This document shows positions 47,797 to 59,120 of a stretch of DNA of 64,000 nucleotides, piece by piece. A model generated the notes under the pieces. That model was given only the letters and a program-made list of their open reading frames with translations, had not been told where the DNA came from and did not search any database. Both the position numbers and the translations under genes were made by a program. How positions within the stretch are numbered: position 1 is the stretch's first letter; each line of letters opens with the position of its first letter. This stretch comes from Sambucus nigra (lineage: Eukaryota > Streptophyta > Magnoliopsida > Dipsacales > Adoxaceae): contig OX422214.1 of the NCBI GenBank assembly GCA_949130495.1, forward strand, positions 7,734,046 through 7,798,045, read 5' to 3'.

Positions 47797-48890
47797 CATC
47801 CATTGTGGCCTAGGTGGTAAATGCCGCACTAGCCGTAGTTCAGTAGGCACCACCTCAGGCGCCGGTAGCCGCGCCAGTTCAGGCACATGCATTCCCGTCT
47901 GCTTGGGAACGTGTACGTGATGCTTTCGAGAAAGCACACCCTCCGGAGTTCGCAGGTAGCTCCGATGTTGTGGTTTCTAGTCAGTGGAGGAAAGACATTC
48001 AGCGGCACTTGAGGATGTATGAGTGCACCGATGTCCAGAAGCAGATACTAGCTAGCTTTAAGCTAGTGGGGTCTGCACTGCAGTGGTGGGAGTCTATTAC
48101 CACCGTGGAGGAGAGAGATACTCTCACTATTCAGGAGTTTTGGGTGAGGTTCGACCGCAAATATTTTCCGTCAGCTGTTCACACGGAGATTAGGAGGAAG
48201 TTGATGAGCCTCAAGCAGGAGGGTAAGACTGTGGCCGAGTATGAGGCCGAATTCACTGATCTTCTGAATATTGTTCCGGATGAGATACCGACAGAGGAGA
48301 AGAAGATACAGAAATTTACAGACGGGTTGACTTGGAGGATCCGTCAGCATTTGTTGGGGAACCTATCATTGGCCACTTACTCTGATGTGGTTAACGCTGC
48401 ACTGCTCCATTGCCAGGATCACCGCTTTCACATGGCTGAGGGCAAGCGATCGGGAGAGTCCATCCATCAAGCCGGGACTGGAGGAAATGGTTCCAGTGGG
48501 GCGCAATCTATTCAGGGGCAGAGACAGGGCGACCAGGGTTCCCAGCAGGGGGATCACAAGAGGTTCAGTTCAGGGAATTTCAGGCACGGACAGGGAGGTT
48601 TCCGGCAGGGCCATCAGGGTCCGAACGGCCATCAGAACCAGAAGGGTCAGAATGGTCAACAGCAGTTTCAGTAGGGCCAGCAGGGCTAGTGGAGGAACGA
48701 TAACGGCCACCAGGGCCGGGGGCAGCAGGGATAGAGAGAGGGGAACTTCCCGGGGAAGTGTTTCGTTTGTGGCAAGACTGGCCATAAATGCCAGGACTGC
48801 CCTGATAGGGGCAGGGCCCCGCAGCAGCAGCAGGGTGCTCGACATGAGCCACAGAGGCCACTTTTTCCACCTGCTCTCCCAGCTCCAGCC
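47797..48890 (+). pseudogene. E5 gag, 5' truncated, five in-frame TAG stops
   Basis: The frame continues from the breakpoint without an ATG. It gives a Pro/Ala/Gln-rich lead, AFPSAWERVRDAFEKAHPPEF, a capsid-like block (SALQWWESITTVEERD, EFWVRFDRKYFP, EYEAEFTDLLNIVP, KIQKFTDGLTWRIRQHL), a Gln/Gly-rich linker and a zinc knuckle C-x2-C-x4-H-x4-C (48759-48800). In-frame TAGs lie at 47811, 47844, 48672, 48687 and 48732. All fall in Gln-rich stretches where CAG is the common codon. There is no other frame damage in gag, and the frame is shared with protease-RT. Confidence 0.9.
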
Positions 48891-48893
48891 CAG

Positions 48894-51800
48894 GTGCCAG
48901 CACTACCAGCCATTCCAGCAGTTCCAGTGCAACAGGGGCAGTTACAGTATGGACGTGTCTATAATGTCCACCAGGCAGCAGCTCCACAGGCACCGCCCGC
49001 GATTGAGGGTATGTTTCCTATCCATGGTACTGTGGGTCGGGTTTTGTTTGATACGGGGGCAACGCATTGTTTTATAGCTACACATTTTGCAAAAGCCTTA
49101 GGGTTGTTAGCTACAACAGAGAGCACAGTGACGTGTGTAGACTCACCATTGGGGAGTGGGTCACTTATTTTCTTTATATGCCGGGGAGTGGGGGTAGAGA
49201 TTGGTAGTTTGGTATTACCTGCAGACATGTTGGTATTAGATATGCATGTGCACGATGTGATTATCGGTATGGATTGGCTCGCTGATTATAGAGCCATGAT
49301 TGATTGCTTCGGTGGGAGCATTGTTTTTGCCATTCCGGGGCAAGAGATGTTTGTAGTGGCGATGCCTCGCCCACAGGGAGGTTCGACCGCTCATTTGTAT
49401 TACATAGAGGAGGTTACCTCTAAGGAGGTTGTGATTCCTTTAGATTCGATCCCAGTTGTCAGGGAGTATTCCGATGTGTTTCAGGAGATACCAGGCCTAC
49501 CCCCTAGTCGAGATATAGACTTTGTCATAGACTTGTTGCCAGATACGAGACCTATAGCACGCGCACCGTACCGTATGGCTCCAGCAGAGATGCGAGAGCT
49601 ACGAGATCAGATTGAACAGTTGTTGGGTCAGGGGTTTATACGGAGGAGTACTTCGCCGTGGGGTTCCCCTGTGTTGTTCGTGAAAAAGAGAGATGGTTCA
49701 CTGAGATTGTGTGTGGACTACCGAGAGTTGAATAAGGTCACAATACGGAATAAGTATCCGTTGCCTCGAATCGATGACTTATTCGACCAGTTGAGAGGAG
49801 CTTCTTTCTTCTCAAAGATTGATTGCGATTGGGATACCATCAGTTGCGTATCAGGGAGGAGGACGTCTCGAAATCTGCGTTCTTATCGAGATATGGTTCT
49901 TACGAGTTTCGAGTTATGCCTTTTGGTTTGACCAATGCTCCAGCAGTGTTTATGGACTTGATGAATAGGGTGTTCAGAGATTTCCTAGATCAGTTTGTCA
50001 TTGTCTTCATTGATGATATTTTGGTTTACTCCCAGATAGAGGAGGAGCACGCCGAGCATTTGAGGCAAGTTTTACTGACGCTACGTCAGAACGAGCTGTA
50101 TGCAAAGTATGAGAAGTGCGGGTTTTGGCTGAAGGAGGTCCAGTTTTTGGGACACATTATTTCCGACCGGGAGATATCTGTTGATCCGGGGAAGGTATCC
50201 GCGGTGAGGGAGTGGGGACAGCCCACGACACCGACAGAGATCCGTAGTTTCTTGGGTCTAGCAGGATACTACAGGAGGTTCATTCGGGGATTTTCGAAGA
50301 TAGCGGGTCCTTTGACACATCTAACTCGTAAGGGTGTGCCATTCATCTGGAGTGATGCCTGTCAGTTTGCATTTGATGAGTTGAAGGATAAGTTGACCTC
50401 AGCACCTGTGTTAGCATTGTCGAGACCGGGAGTTGAGTATCTAGTCTAAACCGATGCATCCTTACAAGGACTTGGAGGTGTATTGAAGCAGGAGAGTCAG
50501 GCCATAGCTTATGCTTCCCGTAAGCTAAAGCCTCATGAGAAGAATTACCCCACTCATGACTTGGAGTTGGCGACAGTTGTATTTGCCCTTCGGATTTGGA
50601 GACATTATCTTTTGGGGGAGAAGTTCTGATTGTTCACAGACCACAAGTCCCTACAGTACCTATTCACGCAAAAGGAGTTGAATATGCAGCAGCGAAGGTG
50701 GCTTGAGTTTGTGAAGGATTATCAGTTTGATATCCAGTATCACCCGGGGAAGGTTAACGTAGTAGCAGACGCGTTGAGCCGTAGGCCAGTAGATGAAGTG
50801 AGAGGGGTATGGAAGGCCAAGTGGAAGGAGTTGGGACACCAGGATGCCGTGGCCCGAACGTTCATGTCTGTGATGACCGTTACACCGCAGATTGTCACGA
50901 AGCTAGTAAGGGCACAGGCAAATGACTTGTTCTGTCAGGAGCAGATAGTTCGATTACTAACAGAGGGAGCCGAGCCCTATACCGTTAGCTCAGACGGGGG
51001 ATTACGCTTCAATAGGAGATTGGTAGTTCCGAAAGGGAGGAATTGCGGCACGAGGTGATGGCAGAGTCGCACGGCTCACGGTTCGCGGTACATCCCGGTG
51101 GGGACAAAATGTACCAAGACATGAGACGACAGTATTGGTGGAGCGGGATGAAGAGAGATATTTCCGTGTTTGTTTCTAAATGCACCACTTGTCAGGTAGT
51201 AAAAGTGGATCATCAGAGACCGACAGGACTTCTACAGCCATTGGAGGTCCCGATGTGGATGTGGGAGAGCATATCCATGGACTTTATCATGGGGTTGCCT
51301 ACGTCACAGAGAGGTCACGACTCCATTTGGGTAATTGTGGACAGATTGACCAAAGTCGCTCATTTTCTACCCGTAAGGACAGACTACACTACGGGACAAT
51401 ATGCCCAGCTCTTTATTGCAGAGATAGTGAGACTTCATGGTGTGCCCCAAAATATCGTGTCTGACCGAGACAAGATATTTGTTTCACAGTTTTGGGAGAG
51501 TTTTCAGGAGGCCATGGGCACGAAATTGCGGTTGAGTACGGCGTATCACCCGCAGACCGATGGGCAGACCGAGCGTACAAACCATATGTTGGAGGACATG
51601 TTGCGTATGTGCATCATTGATTTCGGGGGTGGATGGGAGCAGTATCTTCCACTGGTGGAGTTTGCTTACAACAACTCCTACCAGTTCACCATTGGCATGA
51701 CTCCATTTGAGGCGTTGTACTGTAGACCTTGTCGTTCCCCAGCATGTTGGTTGGAGGTGGGGGACAACAAACTACTTGGGCCGGAAGTGATTCAGGATAC

Positions 51801-52335
51801 TTCGACGAGGATAGAATTGATTCGGAGTCGCATTCGGGTAGCTCAGGATCGGCAGAAGAGCTATGCTGATGCGAAGAGGTTCTTCAGGGAGTTCCAAGTG
51901 GGGGACCAGGTTTTGCTCAGAGTATCTCCTATGAAGGGGATTATGCGTTTCGGGAAGAAAGGGAAGTTGGCACCGAGATATGTGGGACCATTTCCTATTA
52001 TTGAGCGGATTGGACCGGTTGCGTATAGGCTTGGATTACCGGAGCATTTGCATCGGATTCACGATGTGTTTCATATTTCCTCGCTAAGGAAATATCTTAG
52101 AGACGATTTGGCTCATTCTCACATTGCTTTAGAGGACATCAATCTCCAGCCTGATAGCTCCTACGAGGAGGGGCCGATTGCTATTTTGGACCGAAGTGAG
52201 CGGAAACTGCGGTCAAAGATAGTTCCGTTAGTACGTGTCCAGTGGCGACATCATAATGTCGAGGAGTCCACATGGGAGCGCGAGGATGAGATGCGCGAAT
52301 GTTATCCAGAGTTGTTCTTACCAGGTACTTTCTAG
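48894..52335 (+). pseudogene. E5 pol: protease, RT, RNase H, integrase, chromodomain
   Basis: Domains in order: protease with DTGATHCF (about 49050); RT from about 49560 (LDPSR-type entry, [40 protein letters not shown] near 50010, [12 protein letters not shown]); RNase H about 50440-50800 ([29 protein letters not shown]); integrase about 51050-52100 (zinc-binding HPGGDKM...[55 protein letters not shown]); chromodomain with VQWRHHNVEESTWE; stop TAG at 52333-52335. Breaks: one-base deletion near 49828 in RT, TAA at 50447, TGA at 50627, one-base deletion near 51038. Frames shift 0 to 2 to 1 modulo 3, consistent with two single-base losses. Confidence 0.93.
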
Positions 52336-52362
52336 TTCCGAATTTCGAGACGAAATTCAGTT

Positions 52363-52377
52363 ATTAGGGGGGGAGTA
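52363..52377 (+). other. E5 polypurine tract
   Basis: TTAGGGGGGGAGTA directly before the 3' LTR start TGTAATACC. Confidence 0.85.
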
Positions 52378-55293
52378 TGTAATACCCCGTATTTTTTTGT
52401 GATATTTATTTATGGGATTAATTGAATTAAATGAGTATTAATTGGAAATTAATCCGGATAAAAATACTAGCGAGATGCGAGTTGGTATTTGATATTAATG
52501 AGTATATATGGCTATATATGATTATTGAACTATGAAACTTGTCGTGAGATTGAAATACGGCAATTTGGAAATTTTGTTGAGACGCGTGTGACAGTCGCGT
52601 CAAGAATATATTTATTTTAATTAAAAAGTGAATTTTATTTCTATTAATCGTATGGTCATTTTGAGTGCGCCAACCCGTCCGGAAGAGTAGATATAGTCAG
52701 AAAACACTAGCCGGGGGTTTAGTTTGGGTCCCCGGGCATTTTTAGGCCATACCGGCAACGTATAAGGGTAGTTTGGTAATTTTGGATTTTTGGGAATTAA
52801 AACCCACGAAAATTAGGAATTAATATCTGATTTAGCAATTACCCACTAAACCCACTAAGAACCTAATAGGCTACGGAGGTTATTGAAATTAGTTCGAAAA
52901 GAGTTCCTAAGGCAAACCCTAGCCACCATTGTCACTTTGGAGAAGAAGGCTTGTAGAGAGAGAAGAGAGGAGAATTCTGCAGAGAGAGAGAGAACACTTC
53001 ATCAGATCGACATCAAAATTAGAGATACACATAAGGCAAGTGGTTTAATTTCGTTTATTACAAAGAATGTTTCTTCCATGCGTAGGAAATTGACAGAATT
53101 TGTATTGTTCTTGGGCGTTTGATATAAACCCATTAATTGGAATTAGAACTTTATATTTTGATGAAAGGATTGCATGTAGAATTGTGTTAGGAGGAATATT
53201 CTGATGGAAATACACCTTGTTCATAACAAAAACGGATTTAATTATACCCATTGGTGACTTTAAAATTTTAGGGTTCATGTTCATGTGATTTGGGGATAAA
53301 TGGAGGGATTTGATGATTCAATGACGTTTAGGAAGAATTGGCTCTATATAAACGTTAATATATGACCTAAGTATGTTTAGGATTGATTATAACCCATGTA
53401 CAATTGTTGGTTTGATGTTTAGAGGAGATTAAAGGTGAAGAAAAGTTGAAAAAATGAGTTAAGGAAAATCTGGGCTCGAATCTGGCCACTCGTTAGAAGA
53501 CCTGCCCAGGTCGTTCGAACGAGCTTCTAACGAGTTGACCTTTGACTTCTAACGAGGGTGATGTTCGTTTGATGACTTCGTTCGAACGATACCTCGTTAG
53601 AAAGCCAACTTCGTTCGAACGAACTCTCGTTCGAACAGCCTCGTTCGAACGAGACTTCTAACGAGCTGACAGTTTGGGCTTTTTAGACTGTTTTGATCCC
53701 GAGTGTCCCATAACCTTGGTTATATGTAGAGATAACACTTCCTTGTGGATTAATTGATATATTTGGGATATTTGGGATATAATGAGTAGTAAAACCTAGA
53801 AGTGTAGTTTGAATCTAAGGGAAATTATGAAGTAGGACGTGAGTGTCTATTACGATGCGAGAACTATTGACGGCCTAAATTATTATATTAACCGGGAACA
53901 TATAAATTGTGTAGCATTATATGTCGGTACGAGAATGAGATGTGTACTACAAATAAATTATGGTGATTACTAAGATGTGTGCATACTTAGTATATGTATT
54001 GATTTTATGTGTATGACATACCTGCCATACTTGCTATCACAAGAGGTTTACGTTCGCTTAGGGCCCTCTAATCCTTATGTTGCCCGGATTTAGACTGGTA
54101 CCTCGATGAACATAGGTCAGAGAAGGACTTATTGGGATGTTAATAAGTCTGCTGATCGTGGGAGCGCAGGTATGTGAGTGACCCATGTGATGTGACTGTG
54201 TTCGCCTCCATTGTTTGTGATTGTTGTTATCTGAGAACGATTCCTGAGAGATTCGGAATGCGTGATCCTTATGTACGTGATGTACCGGGATGGATAGCAG
54301 AGTATGTGTGCACCGCAGCTTAGTCTCGGGGTGCTTGTATTGTATATTTATGATGTGAGTAATATACACTTAATTAATGGGAACTTTCATGTTGGTATTG
54401 TGAATATAATTATGGTAATGTTTTGAGAAAACATAACGGGTTAATCGATAGTGAATTGTATTACTAATTGAGAATCTGAGTTTAAGTAAAGCCCTCTATT
54501 TAATTGATAACGCTAGAATGTAATATGGGAATCAAGTAGTAAGGGGTAGAACTTATTACGATTTGGTTTGATATGTATGTTATTTAGATGGGTACGGTAC
54601 GTTAGGAGTGCACATGTAGTCGAGAGGTGAGAATTTCATGTGAGTGCACGTCCTAACATGTATTTTGCATTTAATGTTTTAATGTTATTACAACACTTGC
54701 TGTTTTTAAAATGATTTCCACTTTCGGGCTCTGACCCATTTGCTTTCAAATCTATTTTTGTAAAAACCATTTTAGGTGCCCAGACACAAGGACACCATGC
54801 TTAGGATCTCATTCAGGTGACGAGCTGTAGCTGTTTGTGGAAGTTACAGGACTTTGCTTGTAGACGCTTCATCTATCTTGACTCTATATTCAGCATTTAT
54901 CAGTTGTAGGGCATGTCGCCCATTTCTTTTAGAGACATTTCATTTATTTCAGTTATTCAGACTTCTGGCATGTAATTAATTCAGGATTTAGACTTGTCAT
55001 ATTATTTTCAGTTGTGGGATTGTTGTGAGGAGTTTTCCTCCGGACTTATTACTATTTGTTGGTTATTTCATTACTTCGTTATGGTGAATGGATTATGTTG
55101 TTCTTCCATTATTCTTTTATTGCATGTTAATCAGACTTAAATTAAAATTTGGCAACTTACTTTTTAAATACTAGGTGGTTAGTAATTATAAAAATGTTTT
55201 CGACAGTGATGCTATTAACTGAACCAACTTGGCATTTTGTATTGATTTAATAAAGGAGTAGCTACCCGGTATTTAATTAGTCGGGGTGTCACA
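52378..55293 (+). repeat. E5 3' LTR
   Basis: 2,916 bp, same length as the 5' LTR and about 99% identical by eye. Ends GGGGTGTCACA before TCATG. Carries the donor-like site at 53036, the palindrome cluster at 53489-53673 and the acceptor-like AG at 54774-54775. Confidence 0.95.
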
Positions 55294-55526
55294 TCATGTA
55301 TGTATAGGATTAATCATGGGATTGGATTATATATTGATGAACGAATCTGGGTTGATTAGGTTCTTGAATTGGAATTTGGAAAACTAGGGTTCATGTGAAT
55401 TAATTTGGGGATTTATGTAATTATGATGATTAATGACGAGTTAAGGATCCTAGGATGATAGAAATGATCTGTAACCTGTTAGGGGTTGATGGGTATTGAT
55501 GACGAGTTGGTGGGAATTGAATCTTA
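55294..55526 (+). repeat. E3 3' LTR, second piece
   Basis: Resumes E3 LTR after E5 (TCATG, TATGTATAGGATTAATCATG) and runs through the E4 insertion point, which is empty here (GTAACCTGTTAGGGG), to TTA at the MITE. Confidence 0.9.
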
Positions 55527-56879
55527 GGGTGCGTTTGATACACCATATTTTCCATAGCAAATGGTATTTGCCCACAGATTTGCCATGCTCTGTAGTGTTT
55601 GATAAGCAAATTTGCCATAGGCAAATTTTGCCCAAATCAACTCATGTGACCCTTATTTGCCTAAAAATGTGGGCAAAATTTGCTTTGGTCATTTGGAGAG
55701 AAATCTTTGCCATGGCATTTGCCTATAAATGTGGAGAAGATTTTGTAAAATGTTTATTTTTTATAACAGTTTTTAAATAAATATTTCAGTTATTTTTTTT
55801 TTCACTTATCTTTTTTTAAATAAAAACAAATATTTCTCGTTATTTTTTGTTAAAAAAACCTAACAGAATTTTTATTAAAAAAATTTGGACATTTTGAAAA
55901 AATAAACGTTTTTTCATAAAAAAAATGTTGGATATATCTAAAACTGTAAATTTCCCCCAACTTTTTTTTCTCAAAAGCTGTAATTTTTTTAGGACATTTT
56001 TAATAAGGTTCTATAAAAATTTTGCATCGTTTTCATAAACAACACGTTCAACATTATTTATAACATTTTTTTTAAGTATTACAAAAAATTGTTTGGTAAA
56101 AAAGTAAAATAGTACTGTTTTTTTTTAAATTGGATGTTATTTTAATTAAAAAATAACAGTACATTTTTTAAAACAAAAATAGTTGGATGTATTTTTTGAA
56201 AACTTTATTCATTATAAGACAACTTTTTTTTTTTATAAAATATGACTTTATAAAAATTTTATACCATTTTTATAAATAAAAAGTTGGACCGTGTTTATAA
56301 TGTTTCAAGATAAAATGTTACAAAAATTGTTTTATAAAATAGTCATAAAAAATTGTTTTCATTTTTTTTAAACTGGTAGTTATTTTAATTAAGAAAAAAA
56401 GTTGGACATTTTTTTAAATTGCTAGATTTAACTTAAAAATAGTTTTTTTTATAAATATAAAGTTATGTTAAAAGTGTTTTTTTTATTGTTAAAAGTCCAT
56501 CAAATATTTTTTAATATACATTTAGTCCAAAAAATTTTATTGTTGTGTTCCGTGGTTGCCTAGGAAATAAGCGGAATTGGTTATAACGCAAATGTGAAAA
56601 ATCACATGAATTTGCCAATATTATGTTAGCAAAGTTTGTATTTGCCAGGATAAATTTGGACTATCAAACACCATGAGTAGTCAAATAAGTGTCTTTCAGC
56701 ATGGAAATATACCCTATCAAACACCAAAAGTTGGCAAATATAGTTTTTGCCAGCGTGCAACTAAACCCTATCAAACAGCACGAAATCATCTTTTCCACAG
56801 CAAATTTTGCCCAGACAAAATTTGCCAGGGCAAAATTTGCCATGCCAATACATTTGCCCAATGTGTATCAAACGGACCC
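55527..56879. mobile_element. PIF/Harbinger-like MITE or non-autonomous DNA transposon
   Basis: 1,353 bp with 17-bp terminal inverted repeats GGGTGCGTTTGATACAC / GTGTATCAAACGGACCC (one mismatch). The flanking triplets are TTA on the left and TTG on the right; the empty site in the E3 5' LTR (38090) reads TTA. TWA-type 3-bp duplications and GGGT-type ends fit PIF/Harbinger. Subterminal regions are crowded with GCAAATTTGCCA-type palindromes. The middle is extremely T/A-rich with no transposase. Confidence 0.75.
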
Positions 56880-57153
56880 TTGGAGGTTTGTAGGTTTAAA
56901 AATTATGAAAAACGTTGAAGTTTGTGGAAGAAGATGAACAGTGCAATCTCGCGCGATCTCGCGCGAAGTGGTTCAAACGATATGGGGATCTCGCACGAAG
57001 TGGTTCAAACGAGATGGAGATCTCGCGTGAAGTCGTTCGAGCGAGATAGCATCTCGCGCGAAGCCGCTTGAATGACACGTGGAAGTCATTCAAACGACAA
57101 CCCTTCTAGTTCGAGCGACAGAGGGAATTTTTGGGGATTTTTCTCAAAGTTTA
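56880..57153 (+). repeat. E3 3' LTR, third piece
   Basis: Aligns with 38092-38360 of the 5' LTR, including the CTCGCGCGA / GTTCAAACGA cluster (56945-57120), with several point changes that soften individual words. Confidence 0.9.
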
Positions 57154-57735
57154 TGTGACAACCCGAATATAATTATGATAAATTATATTTAAATCATGAT
57201 TAGCTTGTGTGATATTTATAATATGTTATTAGTATATATAATGTTAATTCATTATGTTTAGTCTAATCCTACCTTCATAAAACATGAAGAATCGAACTAG
57301 TTACAAATGTGAAATTTTGAAGTTTTCGGTAGGAATGTTCGAGTTTAAGACTAGTTTTGACCTTTATGATATAACAATTGACTTGAGGTGTAAACTAGAT
57401 ATTTGTAGATATATGAGTTAGGTTTGTAACACAACAAACGGTCCATTGAACGGACATCCGAGTGCGAAGATATTGTCTTTTTACGAACAAGGGCTAAAGT
57501 AGTCATTTAGCCTTAAATGATATTTTGTTTTATATGATGTCACATGTTATAAATTGATTGGTTGGAGGTGGAGGTTGTTTTGGCCGACTTAAACCCTTGA
57601 TATATCCTCCTTTATTCAGCAAACTCAGTTTGGGAGAGTTTTAAGTTGAGGAAGAACAATTGTGAGGGTTAGGAAGAAGAAAGTGAGGAGAAACATTCAA
57701 AAAAATTCATAGAAAATTACGTTGAAGCCCCTAAG

Positions 57736-59120
57736 GTAATTCCAACCATGAATCTAGTTATTTTTCTTTCAATTATGATTTATATGACATAAATCCTTGA
57801 TTTTTTATTGAAATTTCGTACTTGTATGCATATGTAGGGATATATGCAAGTTTAAGTTAAGTTGAATGTACAAAACCCTAAGATTGCTTTGTTTAGAAAC
57901 TTTATTTATTCAAACTTCCATATATTTTTGTATATTTATTGGAATCAATTTATTCCAATTGGATATTAACCTGGACTCATATATGTATGACATATCCTAA
58001 AATCATGATAAAATACCAAGAAATGAGTCTTTGGTGAGAGTTTACAGTTCGGGTATGGAATCTGCCCTAAGGGTGAAAATATGCCCGCCATGTGTTCGGT
58101 GTTTTGCTTGATATAGCAAACGAACCTTAAAAATTATGAAACTTTAATTTTGTATTTTTCAATATGTTTACTGATGTTGGGTGAAATATCACATAAATTT
58201 ATGATGTATAAAAAATATGGAAATTCATGGAATTTGAATGAACGATAAGAGGGCCTATAGGGCAGATTTGCCATGTGGTAAAGAAATGAGCATATCTTGC
58301 TCTACGAGACCTAAAATGATATACCGTCTTTTGTCTTGGAATACTAATATGACAAGGATTTAATTTCCAAGAATAAATGAATTTGTATTTGGTCTATGAT
58401 TTGGATATGTTAAATATACTAACATGGATTGGATGGAACTTCACTTGTGATAAATGATTTGAATGGAATCATGTGATGATTATGGATTGAATTATGTTTA
58501 AATCGTTATGTGGATTATTGATATTATTATGATGGTACTAATATTTTAAGAATGATAGGAAGGGAAGAAGAGCTGATTGAACAAGTACTAGATAAAGGCA
58601 AGGGCAAATCCAGTTAAACTGCCAAGGTGAGTGTACCTATGATTTGTTTCATATATAAATATGAATATAGCTCTAAGAGCGGATTTGTTTGAATACTTCG
58701 GTATTTAGGATTTGTTTGGATATTAAAATATCCAGGATTTGTTTGGGTCTCATGATCCAGGATTGGTTTGAATACTTCGGTATTCAGGATTTGTTTGGAT
58801 ATTAAAATATCCAGGATTTGTTTGGGTCTCATGATCCAGGATTGGTTTGAATACTTCGGTATTCAGGATTTGTTTGGATATTCAAATATCCAGGATTTGT
58901 TATTGCCAATGGGCAGAATTATTCGGATCTTATGATCCAGGATTTGTTATTGCCAATGGGCCGAATTATTTGGATCTTATAATCCATGATTTGTTATTGC
59001 CAAAGGGCAGGATTGTTAAGATTTTATATTCACATATTCGATATAGAATTGTTATTATATTGCAGGGAAGGAGTACCTCACTAAGCTTAATGCTTATGGT
59101 TTATATTTTAACAATTTCAG
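57736..59120 (+). other. Putative leader intron of the solo LTR (GT-AG)
   Basis: Donor CCCCTAAG|GTAATTCC after a leader-like block, acceptor TTAACAATTTCAG|GTTTGTACG. Length 1,385 bp. Here the donor is GT, not GC, which supports reading the shared position as a splice site. Inferred. Confidence 0.4.
58681..59010 (+). repeat. Array of different stem-loops with a constant spacer in the solo LTR
   Basis: About ten short inverted repeats are separated by AGGATTTGTTTG or AGGATTTGTTATTGCC: GAATAC-TTCG-GTATTC, GGATATT-AA-AATATCC, GGTCTCATGATCC, GGATC-TTAT-GATCC. The first three form a higher-order unit of about 94 bp repeated two to three times. Stems differ in sequence but each is self-complementary. 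Confidence 0.9.

Larger units (their letters stand above)
44820..55293 (+). mobile_element. E5: young long-LTR chromovirus (Tekay-like), rearranged 5' end
   Basis: Two 2,916-bp LTRs (44820-47735 and 52378-55293) flank gag-pol with a chromodomain, and TCATG duplications lie at 44815-44819 and 55294-55298. By eye the LTRs differ at roughly 25-30 positions (about 1%), mostly transitions. The long LTRs and C-terminal chromodomain suggest the Tekay/Del clade. The 5' LTR is not followed by a primer site; it is followed by a second TCATG and 56 bp more of the target flank (47736-47796), then by mid-gag. The primer site, leader and gag N-terminus are therefore missing and this copy cannot replicate as it stands. 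Confidence 0.93.

Noticed and set aside
48580..48993. 137-codon minus-strand frame over E5 gag
   Set aside because: Antisense shadow of GC-richer gag coding sequence.
48385..49077. 230-codon Arg-rich frame overlapping E5 gag
   Set aside because: A shifted-frame shadow of the Gln/Gly-rich gag linker; no domain and no conservation expected.
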